A DNA stretch of 46,917 bases. Source: Macrococcoides caseolyticum. Lineage in GTDB: Bacteria; Bacillota; Bacilli; Staphylococcales; Staphylococcaceae. A program made the position numbers and the translations under genes. Each line of letters opens with the position of its first letter. Positions within the stretch are counted from its first letter, which is position 1. The stretch spans positions 1-46,917 of the forward strand of contig NZ_PPRM01000019.1 in the NCBI RefSeq assembly GCF_002902665.1, given 5' to 3'. Under the pieces are notes generated by a model, which had not been told where the DNA came from, did no database searches, and saw only the letters and a list, made by a program, of their open reading frames with translations. Positions 7,527-17,419 of the stretch are shown here, piece after piece.

Positions 7527-8336
7527 ATGAACTATAAACTGATAGTACTCGATATGGATGATACATTACTATCATCTAGGAACGAAATACTGCCTTCAAC
7601 GATCAAGGCATTGATAGAGGCACAGAATAATGGTGCTATGGTTGTGCTGGCATCCGGCAGGCCGACAGGTGGCATGATAGATGCAGCAGAAATATTACAG
7701 CTGGACACACATCAATCCTATATTATTAGCTATAACGGGGCTGTTATAACAAGGATGAATGACCGTACAGTTGTAGATGCAACATATGTTGAACATTCGG
7801 AGTTCAATGAAATATTGCAGTTCTTAAGAAAAGAAAGGGTAATGGCACTGACATACAAGGAAAATAAAATTTATTATGAGGGTCAGTCAGCTTATGAAAA
7901 AGTAGAAGGCGAACTTACAGGTTTAGAGATGATTAAAGTAGACAACTTGCGAGATGTTATAAGTGAAGATGTCCCTAAAGTAATGGGTGTCGGTAACATA
8001 GAACTTATTCAGGCATTAAATAAGCAGCTTGCTGGGAGTTTCGGTGACGATATCCATGCAACAACTTCAAAGCCGTTTTTCCTTGAATTTATGCATCGAA
8101 ATGTGTCAAAAGGTAAAGTGTTGCGAAGACTGGCTGAGCAGTTTGGAATTCATCAGTCAGAAATTATTGCATTTGGTGACAGCAATAATGACAAAGATAT
8201 GCTTGAATTTGCAGGACTTGGCGTGGCGATGGGAAATGCGAATGCTACGATTAAAGAAGTTGCAGATGTCATCACACTTAGTCATGATGAAGATGGTATC
8301 GCACAAATAATAGAAGAATATATATTAAAAAAGTAA
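7527..8336 (+). CDS. Cof-type HAD-IIB sugar-phosphate phosphatase
   Basis: A haloacid dehalogenase superfamily phosphatase of the Cof/YidA type. Motif I is LDMDDTLL with the nucleophile Asp9 and Asp11, motif II is the Ser/Thr in LASGRP, and motif IV is FGDSNNDKDML. The region between residues about 85 and 185 is the type IIB cap. Such enzymes act on phosphorylated sugars or cofactors such as FMN and PLP, and the substrate cannot be read from sequence. The same gene lies at the end of the thr operon in staphylococci; the Shine-Dalgarno sequence TTAGGAGTGAG and the short gap favour co-transcription. A terminator starts at its stop codon. Confidence 0.85.
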   Translation: MNYKLIVLDMDDTLLSSRNEILPSTIKALIEAQNNGAMVVLASGRPTGGMIDAAEILQLDTHQSYIISYNGAVITRMNDRTVVDATYVEHSEFNEILQFLRKERVMALTYKENKIYYEGQSAYEKVEGELTGLEMIKVDNLRDVISEDVPKVMGVGNIELIQALNKQLAGSFGDDIHATTSKPFFLEFMHRNVSKGKVLRRLAEQFGIHQSEIIAFGDSNNDKDMLEFAGLGVAMGNANATIKEVADVITLSHDEDGIAQIIEEYILKK

Positions 8337-8354
8337 CCAATTAGGTTACTTTTT
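8327..8354. terminator. Bidirectional terminator between thr operon and panE
   Basis: AAAAAAGTAACC / GGTTACTTTTT stem with an AATTA loop. It has T runs on both strands and separates two convergent genes; it overlaps the last codons of both. Confidence 0.85.
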
Positions 8355-9206
8355 ATATTGGTATCCTTTAAGAAGTAATGTGATGATGTTTAAAAGTGGT
8401 GTGTACAGCTGATACTTTGTTGACAGCTCATTTAAATAGCCCTGGATATATTCGTATTCTGTTGTCTGACCGTTAATAACATCGTAATACATTGACGTTC
8501 CCATTGATGCATCATATGCGCTATAGATGGACATAATTGTAGCTATGATATCCTCTGGCAGATCTATACCATGATGTGATGCAATCGTTACACCTTCTTC
8601 TAATAATTGTTCGGTCAGTGTATAGATTTCTTGCACCTCCAGTACTTGTGCTGTATTTTTAGTTAATGCTGTGATCGAATTAATACCAAGATTAACGAGC
8701 AACTTAATCCATTGTTTTTTTGCATGATTTGGATCCAGTACAATATTTAACTGTGATTGATCTGTTATCAATTTGAGTGGCTGAAGACGTGATTCATCTG
8801 GAAGAATCAGCGTATTATCTTGAAAAAAGATGACGCGGTCACCGTTCTTCTGACCGCTAATATAAACAACAGCATGATATGTATGTGGATGATGTATCAA
8901 TTCAGATTGAGAAATTCCATTCTGGCAGAGGATGATGATTGTATCGGCATGGCACATACTTTTAATCGATAATAAGAGATTTGATAGTGCGGTTGCTTTT
9001 ACACATATATAGATACAGTCATATTTTTCTGTAGATGGGAACACTTTTGTCTCTTTTGACTGTTCTATTAATTGTCCTTTATACTCGATGGTGATCGTTC
9101 TTTCTTCTTTAGCAAAAACATCTATTTCTAATTCTTGATTGGAACTTAATAAATGATACAGTATGCTACCTACTGCACCTGCACCAATGATTGCATGTCT
9201 TTTCAT
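8346..9206 (-). CDS. panE: 2-Dehydropantoate 2-reductase
   Basis: A ketopantoate reductase (NADPH) of pantothenate synthesis; it produces the pantoate used by PanC. The N-terminal dinucleotide fold shows IGAGAVGS at residues 6-13 or so. The middle has KKQWIKLLVNLGINSITAL, which contains the conserved catalytic Lys and Asn region. ApbA/PanE proteins are near 300 residues; this one is 286. The ATG has AAGGAG upstream. The gene is divergent from panBCD and shares an 89-bp intergenic region with an inverted repeat, so co-control is likely. The sequence is fairly diverged, but the operon context strongly supports the name. Confidence 0.85.
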   Translation of the reverse strand: MKRHAIIGAGAVGSILYHLLSSNQELEIDVFAKEERTITIEYKGQLIEQSKETKVFPSTEKYDCIYICVKATALSNLLLSIKSMCHADTIIILCQNGISQSELIHHPHTYHAVVYISGQKNGDRVIFFQDNTLILPDESRLQPLKLITDQSQLNIVLDPNHAKKQWIKLLVNLGINSITALTKNTAQVLEVQEIYTLTEQLLEEGVTIASHHGIDLPEDIIATIMSIYSAYDASMGTSMYYDVINGQTTEYEYIQGYLNELSTKYQLYTPLLNIITLLLKGYQYKK

Positions 9207-9226
9207 AATGAACTCCTTAAAACTTA

Positions 9227-9265
9227 ATGATTAATATATACAATTATATCGATTAATCATATAAT
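9227..9265 (+). promoter_or_regulatory. panB promoter framed by an inverted repeat
   Basis: TATACA (9237-9242), a 17-base spacer and TATAAT (9260-9265) form a likely panB promoter. ATGATTAAT (9227-9235) and ATTAATCAT (9252-9260) are perfect 9-bp arms with 16 bases between them; one arm lies upstream of the -35 and the other touches the -10. This is the usual geometry of a repressor site that blocks polymerase. The regulator is unknown. Confidence 0.45.
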
Positions 9266-9295
9266 AGCACTAGAAATTTTATTGAGGTGAAGAAG

Positions 9296-11340
<2,045 letters not shown>

Positions 11341-11354
11341 GATTTATTAAGTCA

Positions 11355-11384
11355 GAGGTCAGGAATTTTCCTGACCTCATTTTT
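11355..11384 (+). terminator. Terminator of the panBCD operon
   Basis: GAGGTCAGG / CCTGACCTC stem with a short AATTTT loop, then ATTTTT. Confidence 0.9.
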
Positions 11385-11399
11385 GATGATCAGTATCAG

Positions 11400-11717
11400 T
11401 TATTTTGCTGTATGCGTCCATTCTGAATCATTGCGATGTCTTTTTGTATGCGCAAAGATATTATCAGCAGCATAATCTTCATTCGTATAGATAGTAATAT
11501 CATAGAATACCATGTCTTCTTCAAATGGCTCATTGAGATATGTATCCCTTAGATGGTCGAATAATCGCATCATAGCAGTACGATCTAATCCAGGATATTC
11601 ACGTAATATTTTCTTGATAATCTGGTTATGCTTTTCATAGACACCTTGAACGACGATTACAAATTTTTCATCGGTTTTTAATACGTCATCAAACAGATTA
11701 ATTTGTCCATTACTCAT
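11400..11717 (-). CDS. Hypothetical protein, 105 aa
   Basis: I do not recognise the family. The protein is soluble and acidic, with a VIVVQGVYEKHNQIIKKILRE segment, a predicted helix with conserved-looking Asp/Arg (LDRTAMMRLFDHLRD) and a beta-like VFYDITIYTN stretch. There is no signal peptide. The ATG at 11717 follows AGGAGTGG with 8 bases between; an upstream GTG at 11726 overlaps the Shine-Dalgarno sequence. It is convergent with panD, and the permease gene runs in the same direction and ends just upstream behind its own terminator. Codon use looks like that of its neighbours, so it is probably a resident gene. Confidence 0.6.
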   Translation of the reverse strand: MSNGQINLFDDVLKTDEKFVIVVQGVYEKHNQIIKKILREYPGLDRTAMMRLFDHLRDTYLNEPFEEDMVFYDITIYTNEDYAADNIFAHTKRHRNDSEWTHTAK

Positions 11718-11749
11718 TATCACCACTCCTTTATTTTATTATACAAAGA

Positions 11750-11772
11750 AACCCTATACAATGTATAGGGTT
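11750..11772 (-). terminator. Terminator of the permease gene
   Basis: ACCCTATACA / TGTATAGGGT, a near-continuous palindrome. On the minus strand it follows the permease stop codon and leads into TTTCTTT. Confidence 0.65.
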
Positions 11773-11778
11773 GTTGTC

Positions 11779-13218
11779 TTATAGCGTATGCTTTTCAAGA
11801 TTAATATCTTCAAGTTTAATGATTTTTGTGCGTTTAACTAATTTATATCCAAAATAAGAAATGATTGCTATAACAATCGGGATATAAGATTCTATCACTT
11901 TAATTATGTTCATTGCTTTAATATCACCGAACGATTGCCCGACTAACAGGAAGATGATAGTACAAATTACGATGACTGGTCCTAATGGGAAGAGTGGTGC
12001 TTTATATGCGAGTAATTTATTAATATCTTTGTTTTGTTTCTTGATGGCATATCTTAAACGCATATGACTTATTATACTGATAAGCCATACGATTAGAATA
12101 AGCGATCCAACCATGTTTAATAGTTTGAAATAACCTCCTGCATTAATATTTGCATAGATCAATGTGAGTATAACGAAGCCTGTCGTTACTAGTAATGCAT
12201 TGAATGGCATATTATTTTTATTTAGTTTTCCAAGAAACTTTGGCGCTTTATTATCCTGACTTAATGATAATAATAGTCTGCTCGTTGCGTACAATCCAGA
12301 GTTACCTGCACTAAGCACAGCAGTCAATATCACTGCATTCATTACAGAAGCAGCAAAGAGGATGCCTACTTTATCGAATACGATGGTAAATGGACTCATG
12401 GACACATCGCTATTCTCATTAATGAGCTGAGGATCTGTATATGGGATAATACAAGCAATAATAAATATAGAACCGATATAGAACAATAAAATTCGCCAGA
12501 AGACTTGCTTGATTGCTTTTGGCATAGATTCACTTGGATTCTTAGATTCACCTGCTGTAACAGCTACGACTTCAGTTCCACCAAATGAGAAACCAGCGAC
12601 GATTAAGACACCGAGCAATCCAAAAATACCATTATGGAAAGGGGCATCACCAACCGTAAAGTTTTTAAATCCAATAGGCTCACCACCAATAATTCCAAAA
12701 ATAAGCAATAACCCCATAATTAAAAATAAGAAGATGGTTGCTACCTTAATAATACTGAACCAGTATTCAGCTTCTCCATAAGATTTAACAGAAAATGCAT
12801 TCAACATGAATATCAATGCCAGAAAAATAAGACTCCATATAAAAGGATGAATGCCACCGAACAGCTCCCAGTAACCTAGTACTTTAGCAGCAGATAATAT
12901 ATCGACACTTGTAACTAAACTCCAAATAATCCAGTAAAACCAACCAACTGTAAACCCGGCAGCTGGATCGATAAAACGTGTTGCATAAGCGTTAAATGCA
13001 CCAGAAACCGGATAAAATGTTGCGAGTTCTCCAAGTGCTGTCATTAAAAAGTAAATCATAATTCCGATAACAGCATACGCAAGTAATGCACCACCTGGTC
13101 CAGCTTGTGCAACTACTGCACCGCTTGCCATAAATAAACCAGTACCGATTGAACCTCCAATCGCTATCATTGAAATATGGCGGGTCTTTAAATCTCTATC
13201 CATCTTCTTATGTTCCAT
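11779..13218 (-). CDS. APC-family amino acid permease, LysP-like
   Basis: A cytoplasmic-membrane amino acid:proton symporter with about 12 transmembrane helices in 479 residues. The N-terminus LKTRHISMIAIGGSIGTGLF.ASG and the next AGPGGALLAYAVIG..IYFLMTALGE are hallmarks of the amino acid transporter subgroup that holds LysP and RocE. Helix 3 (GWFYWIIWSLVTSVDILSA) and the FSFGGTEVVAVTAGES segment also fit. Lysine permeases share this N-terminus closely, but the substrate is not certain. The start ATG has AAAGGTGAT upstream. It is a single-gene unit. Confidence 0.85.
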   Translation of the reverse strand: MEHKKMDRDLKTRHISMIAIGGSIGTGLFMASGAVVAQAGPGGALLAYAVIGIMIYFLMTALGELATFYPVSGAFNAYATRFIDPAAGFTVGWFYWIIWSLVTSVDILSAAKVLGYWELFGGIHPFIWSLIFLALIFMLNAFSVKSYGEAEYWFSIIKVATIFLFLIMGLLLIFGIIGGEPIGFKNFTVGDAPFHNGIFGLLGVLIVAGFSFGGTEVVAVTAGESKNPSESMPKAIKQVFWRILLFYIGSIFIIACIIPYTDPQLINENSDVSMSPFTIVFDKVGILFAASVMNAVILTAVLSAGNSGLYATSRLLLSLSQDNKAPKFLGKLNKNNMPFNALLVTTGFVILTLIYANINAGGYFKLLNMVGSLILIVWLISIISHMRLRYAIKKQNKDINKLLAYKAPLFPLGPVIVICTIIFLLVGQSFGDIKAMNIIKVIESYIPIVIAIISYFGYKLVKRTKIIKLEDINLEKHTL

Positions 13219-13336
13219 ATAATCACCTTTCTTTATAAAAATATAAATCCTATTGTAAGATAATTAAGAAAATTTATCAAGAAAAAGTTTTAATGCGTCT
13301 ATGCTTTTAAACGTTAAAGTATAAATGCAAATAAAA

Positions 13337-13374
13337 CTGGACTATGAAAATAAGTGTTAACGCTCATAGTCCAG
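13337..13374 (-). terminator. Terminator of the GTPase-rpmG operon
   Basis: CTGGACTATGA / TCATAGTCCAG perfect 11-bp stem with a 16-base loop. On the minus strand it is followed by TTTTATTTG, just after the rpmG stop. Confidence 0.75.
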
Positions 13375-13392
13375 AGAAATTTTTAATAATTA

Positions 13393-13542
13393 TTATTTTG
13401 TCTCACGGTGTAAAGTGTATTTTTTTAATCTAGGACAGTATTTCATCAATTCAATACGCTCAGGATTATTTCTTTTATTTTTCTTCGTGATATAGTTTCT
13501 ATCGCCACATTCTGTACAAGCTAAAGTAATATTTACTCTCAT
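13393..13542 (-). CDS. rpmG: Ribosomal protein L33
   Basis: A 49-residue large-subunit protein, absent from gene finders that ignore short ORFs. It reads [17 protein letters not shown]... and ends TLHRETK, as in Bacillus and Staphylococcus L33. The zinc-ribbon pattern is incomplete: C9 and C12 form the first pair and C36 is present, but the fourth position is L39 (CPRL). It lies 28 bp behind the COG0523 GTPase gene on the same strand and so shares its Zur-like control. This suggests it is the L33 version made under zinc limitation. Other L33 copies are expected elsewhere in the genome. Confidence 0.92.
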   Translation of the reverse strand: MRVNITLACTECGDRNYITKKNKRNNPERIELMKYCPRLKKYTLHRETK

Positions 13543-13570
13543 TTTGTTCACTCCTATAAATTTATTTGTT

Positions 13571-14764
13571 TTAATCTAATATAATATCAGGATCCGTTTC
13601 TGTTACCGTAAACTGAGGCAGGGGATCATTAAATGTTGTCCAGTCCATCTTCATTTCTTCGTCTGTTAATAAACAGCTATCAAGATTAGTTGTGATTTGC
13701 TGTTGATCCATTTCGATTCCGATGAAGACGATCTCTGTCTGACGATCACCGAATGCATCCCATCTCTCCTTAAGCGAAGGGTCTTCTATCATTTCCAGAG
13801 CTATCTCATCCGCACTTAACGTTGCAATCCATTCACCAGCACCTTGAATCTGCATCGAGTTACCTGCCTGGCTGATTAATCCGCACATATCATTACGGGA
13901 TGCGAGCCAGAAGAATCCTTTAGAACGAATAACATCAAGTGAGAAGCTTTCAAGAAAATGCATAAAACGTTCAGGATGGAAAGGGCGCTTTCTTCTATAT
14001 ACAAATGAGCCGATACCATATTCTTCAGTTTCCGGTGTATGCTCGTTATTTAATTCTTTTAACCATCCGGCACTTTGAGATGCTTTTTCAAAGTCAAATA
14101 ACTTCGTGTTTAAAATTTTATCCATGTCGATTTTTGAGTGATCGGTTTCATAAATATGTGCATCTGGATTTAACTGATGGATTAACGCACGTAGTTCCTT
14201 AACATCTTCCTCATGCACTAAATCCGTTTTATTTAATAGAATAACATTTGCAAATTCAATTTGATCGATTAATAAGTCAATGACTTCACGTGTATCATGC
14301 TCGTCATTTGCCATCTGGCGTTCAAGCAGTGATTCGCCAGATGCATAGTCATCCCAGAATCTGTTCGCATCAACAACTGTAACCATCGTATCTAATATCG
14401 TCTTGTCATCTAAATTAATACCAAGCACTTCGTCCTCCAACGTTAATGTTTGTGCAACCGGTAGTGGTTCAGAGATGCCAGTAGATTCAATAACAATATA
14501 ATCTAGTTCCGAAGTTGTAATGAGCTTATTAATTTCAATCAGCAAATCTTCTCGTAACGTGCAACATATACAACCATTTTGTAACTGTATCATCTTTTCA
14601 TCGGTACGTGACATATTTACTAGGTCAGCATCAACATTAATCTCGCTCATGTCATTTACGATGACACCAACACGTTTGTCTTCACTATTCATCAATATAT
14701 GATTAAGTAATGTTGTTTTACCGCTTCCTAGAAAGCCGCTTAACACGGTAATAGGGACTTTCAA
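13571..14764 (-). CDS. COG0523 (CobW/YciC-type) zinc metallochaperone GTPase
   Basis: A G3E-family P-loop GTPase of the CobW/YciC/ZagA group, thought to deliver zinc to client enzymes when zinc is scarce. Walker A is GFLGSGKTT (residues 10-18), the diagnostic metal motif GCICC is at 64-68, and NKTDL is the guanine-binding motif. The C-terminal CobW_C domain begins near residue 230. The longest frame begins at 14803, but that start would place the Zur box inside the gene; the TTG at 14764 has a perfect GGAGG 8 bases upstream and gives the usual [11 protein letters not shown] start, 397 residues. rpmG follows in the same operon. Regulation by Zur is inferred from the palindrome upstream. Confidence 0.9.
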   Translation of the reverse strand: MKVPITVLSGFLGSGKTTLLNHILMNSEDKRVGVIVNDMSEINVDADLVNMSRTDEKMIQLQNGCICCTLREDLLIEINKLITTSELDYIVIESTGISEPLPVAQTLTLEDEVLGINLDDKTILDTMVTVVDANRFWDDYASGESLLERQMANDEHDTREVIDLLIDQIEFANVILLNKTDLVHEEDVKELRALIHQLNPDAHIYETDHSKIDMDKILNTKLFDFEKASQSAGWLKELNNEHTPETEEYGIGSFVYRRKRPFHPERFMHFLESFSLDVIRSKGFFWLASRNDMCGLISQAGNSMQIQGAGEWIATLSADEIALEMIEDPSLKERWDAFGDRQTEIVFIGIEMDQQQITTNLDSCLLTDEEMKMDWTTFNDPLPQFTVTETDPDIILD

Positions 14765-14780
14765 ATGTATAACCTCCAAT

Positions 14781-14795
14781 TCGTAATCATTACGT
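14781..14795. promoter_or_regulatory. Zur-like box upstream of the GTPase
   Basis: TCGTAATCATTACGT, one base off the palindrome TCGTAATNATTACGA known for Zur in Bacillus and Staphylococcus. It ends just upstream of the GGAGG of the GTPase gene. Confidence 0.75.
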
Positions 14796-14878
14796 TTTAA
14801 CATGTTATCGCTTTTATGACTATTTGTAAAGCAAAAAAATCAAAAAGATAATTCTTCCAATAATCTTCCTTTTATCTA

Positions 14879-14907
14879 TTGCATTTGTAAAAAAAGAAGT
14901 ATAGAAT
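14879..14907 (+). promoter_or_regulatory. Putative promoter of the zinc-binding lipoprotein operon
   Basis: TTGCAT, a 17-base spacer and TAGAAT. The Zur-like box at 14914-14928 covers the expected start point. Confidence 0.5.
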
Positions 14908-14913
14908 ATTAAA

Positions 14914-14928
14914 ACGTAACGATTACGA
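14914..14928. promoter_or_regulatory. Zur-like box upstream of the zinc-binding lipoprotein
   Basis: ACGTAACGATTACGA, matching TCGTAATNATTACGA at 13 of the 14 defined positions apart from the first base and one T to C change. It lies between the -10 and the Shine-Dalgarno sequence. Confidence 0.7.
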
Positions 14929-14944
14929 AATAGGAGATGACGAA

Positions 14945-15874
14945 ATGAAGAAGTATTTTTCACTGTTAGTGGTATTGGTAGTGATGCTGCTGTCGGCTTG
15001 TGGTTCGGTAGATACAGTTCAAAAGGAGGGGAAACTAAAGGTCTATACGACAGTATTTCCATATAAGAGTATTATTGAGCAAATTGGTGGGTCGCACGTT
15101 GAAGTGCAATCAATTTATCCGAAAGGAATCGATATCCATACCTTTGAGCCTACACAAAAAGATTCTTTACGTGTAGCGAAATCTGATATCTTTATCTATT
15201 CAGGTAAAGACTTGGACCCGGTTGGTGCTAAGATTGCTAATATTGCAAAAGATAAAACTAAAGTCATGTCATTAGTAGATGAAATCAAAGAATCTGATTT
15301 GCTTGCCAGTGAATCACATGAACATGGTGATGAACATGAAGATCATAATCATGGCGTACATGACCCGCATATATGGCTAGACCCAGTGTTTAATAAATCT
15401 TTTGCAAAGACGATAAAAGATGAGCTCGTTGCGAAAGATAAAAAGCATAAGAAGGACTATGAAGAGAACTATAACAACCTGATCAAAGATCTTGACGGTA
15501 TTGATAACAAGCTGAAAGATATTACGAAGAATAAAAAACATGATACGGTATATATCTCTCATGACTCATTAGGATATCTTGCACACCGCTATGGATTTAT
15601 GCAAGAAGGTGTATCTGGTATGAACAATGAAGAACCTTCCCAAAGTGATATTATCAATATGATTAATAATATTGATAAGTCTAAAGCATCAGTGATTTTA
15701 TATGAGCAGAATATACCATCCAAAACGACAGATATTATTAAGAATAAAACGAATGCAAAAACGGTAAGGTTTCATAATATGGCTGTATTAACAAAAGACG
15801 ATAAAGGAAATATTACGTATCAGCAATTAATGGAAGATAATATTAAAGCTATTGATGAAGCTTTAAATAAATAG
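14945..15874 (+). CDS. Zinc ABC transporter substrate-binding lipoprotein (ZnuA/AdcA N-domain type)
   Basis: Captures extracellular zinc for an ABC importer. The signal peptide ends in the lipobox LSAC with Cys19. Cluster A-I fold signs are [25 protein letters not shown] (metal His), a His-rich loop at about residues 124-140 ([18 protein letters not shown]) typical of zinc-specific members, then [15 protein letters not shown]. At 309 residues it lacks the C-terminal ZinT domain that AdcA has in staphylococci and streptococci. No permease or ATPase gene is nearby, so it must use an importer coded elsewhere. It forms an operon with rpsN behind a Zur-like box. Confidence 0.9.
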   Translation: MKKYFSLLVVLVVMLLSACGSVDTVQKEGKLKVYTTVFPYKSIIEQIGGSHVEVQSIYPKGIDIHTFEPTQKDSLRVAKSDIFIYSGKDLDPVGAKIANIAKDKTKVMSLVDEIKESDLLASESHEHGDEHEDHNHGVHDPHIWLDPVFNKSFAKTIKDELVAKDKKHKKDYEENYNNLIKDLDGIDNKLKDITKNKKHDTVYISHDSLGYLAHRYGFMQEGVSGMNNEEPSQSDIINMINNIDKSKASVILYEQNIPSKTTDIIKNKTNAKTVRFHNMAVLTKDDKGNITYQQLMEDNIKAIDEALNK

Positions 15875-15887
15875 GAGGAGCGATATT

Positions 15888-16157
15888 TTGGCTAAAAAAT
15901 CAAAAATAGCAAAAGAACTAAAAAGGCAGCAGCTGGTAGAACAATATAGAGAACAAAGAGCAGCGTTGAAAGCTGCTGGAGATTACGTCGGTTTAAGCAA
16001 GTTACCAAGAGATTCATCACCTTCAAGACTTACGAACAGATGTCATATTACAGGAAGACCGCGAGGCGTTTATCGTAAATTCGGACTTTCACGTATCGCA
16101 CTAAGAGAACTTGCGCATAAAGGACAGCTACCTGGTATAAAAAAATCGAGCTGGTAG
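15888..16157 (+). CDS. rpsN: Ribosomal protein S14, zinc-independent type
   Basis: An 89-residue small-subunit protein that starts [19 protein letters not shown] and ends [17 protein letters not shown]. This is the long, cysteine-poor S14 type (only one Cys, in [11 protein letters not shown]) that needs no zinc; the zinc type is about 61 residues with two CxxC pairs. In many Firmicutes this version is Zur-repressed and replaces the zinc form under starvation. The start is TTG at 15888, with GGAGGAGCG upstream. It is the second gene after the zinc-binding lipoprotein, 13 bp apart. Confidence 0.95.
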   Translation: MAKKSKIAKELKRQQLVEQYREQRAALKAAGDYVGLSKLPRDSSPSRLTNRCHITGRPRGVYRKFGLSRIALRELAHKGQLPGIKKSSW

Positions 16158-16173
16158 TACATGCTTAATTAGA

Positions 16174-16209
16174 AAGGTTAAGGCCATAAAAAGTCTTAAC
16201 CTTATTTTT
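16174..16209 (+). terminator. Terminator after rpsN
   Basis: AAGGTTAAG / CTTAACCTT stem followed by ATTTTT. Confidence 0.85.
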
Positions 16210-16276
16210 ATGTTATAATTTTTATTATGTCATATGTTTGATATAATAAAATGAAATTATGATCTAGGAGTAAATC

Positions 16277-16690
16277 ATGAAAGAAAAAATAACTGCATCA
16301 CTTTTAATCACGACTGAAGATAAAATATTGATTCAAGACAATGGCAACAAGCGAATGAAATTACCAGGTGTCGTAAAAAAAGGTCAATATACAATTAAAC
16401 AGACTGCTGAGCAATTTGCGCGTAAGTTAGACAAAGAAATCAAAGTGGGAGGTATCTTGTTTGTTGTTGAGGAGAAAAAGCCGTTTAAAGGATTGATTTT
16501 TGAGACGATGGTTAATGATACTGCTTTTGTTTTCAATACACGCAATCAATCTGAATTTAAAGTAAGACATCCATATGCCTGGCTTGATTTTGATTACCTC
16601 GATCAGCTTGATATCGCTGATGAATTAAAACAGCTGATTATATCCAATCAAGTGATAAAATCAAGTGTGCCCTTAATCAATCTACATTAG
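16277..16690 (+). CDS. Nudix-fold-like protein lacking the Nudix box
   Basis: A 137-residue soluble protein. The start (ITASLLITTEDKILIQDNG) and LPGVVKKGQYTIKQTAEQFARKLDKEI align by eye with the strand-loop-helix of Nudix hydrolases, where the box is Gx5Ex7REUxEExGU. The key Glu residues of the box are mostly missing: no REUxEE survives. The protein is thus probably a non-catalytic or strongly changed member of the fold. The start follows CTAGGAG. It leads a three-gene unit with the VOC protein (8 bp downstream) and a small membrane protein. Confidence 0.5.
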   Translation: MKEKITASLLITTEDKILIQDNGNKRMKLPGVVKKGQYTIKQTAEQFARKLDKEIKVGGILFVVEEKKPFKGLIFETMVNDTAFVFNTRNQSEFKVRHPYAWLDFDYLDQLDIADELKQLIISNQVIKSSVPLINLH

Positions 16691-16698
16691 GAGATATT

Positions 16699-17079
16699 AT
16701 GAAAAGTTACTGGTTAAATTTTGCTGTTACTGATGTTGAACGTGCTCTAAACTTTTATCGTAATATCGGATTTGAAATCATTGATGAACGAAGTAACAAT
16801 GAAACATTAGGTGCCTTTAAAATTGGTGATAATACGATATGTATATTTAAGCAGGATATACTTGAACAATTTATGCAGACACCATTAAAAGGTTACGCTG
16901 ATCACCCTGAGATTATCCTTTCCTTTGATCTGCCTGAAAAACACAATGTCGATGAGTTGTATGAACGTATTGTTCAGTCGGGCGGACATGCAGTAAGTAA
17001 ACCTACTGTAAAAAATGGTTATTATGGGTTTATATTCACGGATCTTGATGGTCATTATTTCAATGTGATGGTAATGTGA
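16699..17079 (+). CDS. VOC (glyoxalase/bleomycin resistance) family protein
   Basis: A 126-residue single VOC module. The N-terminal strand-helix WLNFAVTDVERALNFYRNIGFEII and the C-terminal YGFIFTDLDGHYFNVMVM are the two beta-alpha-beta repeats. Members bind a metal through His/Glu pairs or sequester drugs; here the metal ligands are unclear (candidates are H in GHYFN and E in the first repeat), so it may be a binding protein and not an enzyme. It is coupled with the Nudix-like gene before it and the membrane gene after it. Confidence 0.75.
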   Translation: MKSYWLNFAVTDVERALNFYRNIGFEIIDERSNNETLGAFKIGDNTICIFKQDILEQFMQTPLKGYADHPEIILSFDLPEKHNVDELYERIVQSGGHAVSKPTVKNGYYGFIFTDLDGHYFNVMVM

Positions 17080-17087
17080 GGTAATTT

Positions 17088-17333
17088 ATGTATAAGAAAA
17101 TTGTAATATTAATTTTTACCGCAAGTATCCTGCTGTTATATTTTCTTCCTTCGATACACGGAAGGGGACAGATTAATCTCTATGTCCGCCTGCTGCTATA
17201 TGTTCTTACACTTCTTGGTTTATACATGAGTATGCTGATTGGACATATAAAGAGGCGAATGCTCTATACTGGATTATTTGTATTGTTGACGGCAATAATA
17301 TTGCTTATGCATACCTTCAATATATGGATATAA
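17088..17333 (+). CDS. Small membrane protein, 81 aa
   Basis: I do not recognise the family. Three hydrophobic segments are visible: about residues 4-20, 30-47 and 58-79, with short charged loops (HGRGQ and KRRM). The ATG follows GAGGTAATTT 8 bases after the VOC stop. It is the last gene of the small operon and ends before a large bidirectional terminator. Confidence 0.55.
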   Translation: MYKKIVILIFTASILLLYFLPSIHGRGQINLYVRLLLYVLTLLGLYMSMLIGHIKRRMLYTGLFVLLTAIILLMHTFNIWI

Positions 17334-17360
17334 TAGACTTTGATAACGGTTAAATACGAT

Positions 17361-17419
17361 TAAAAAGAAGAGAAGATGACAGGGAATATTAATTTCTCGT
17401 CATCCTCTCTTCTTTTTAA
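17361..17419. terminator. Long bidirectional terminator between convergent genes
   Basis: AAAAAGAAGAGAAGATGAC (from 17362) pairs with GTCATCCTCTCTTCTTTTT (17399-17417) with one mismatch. A and T runs flank it, and the stem includes the zinT stop codon. Confidence 0.85.

Noticed and set aside
14820-15062. 80-aa minus-strand frame over the start of the zinc-binding lipoprotein
   Set aside because: It is antisense to the signal peptide and the Zur-controlled promoter, without a ribosome site.
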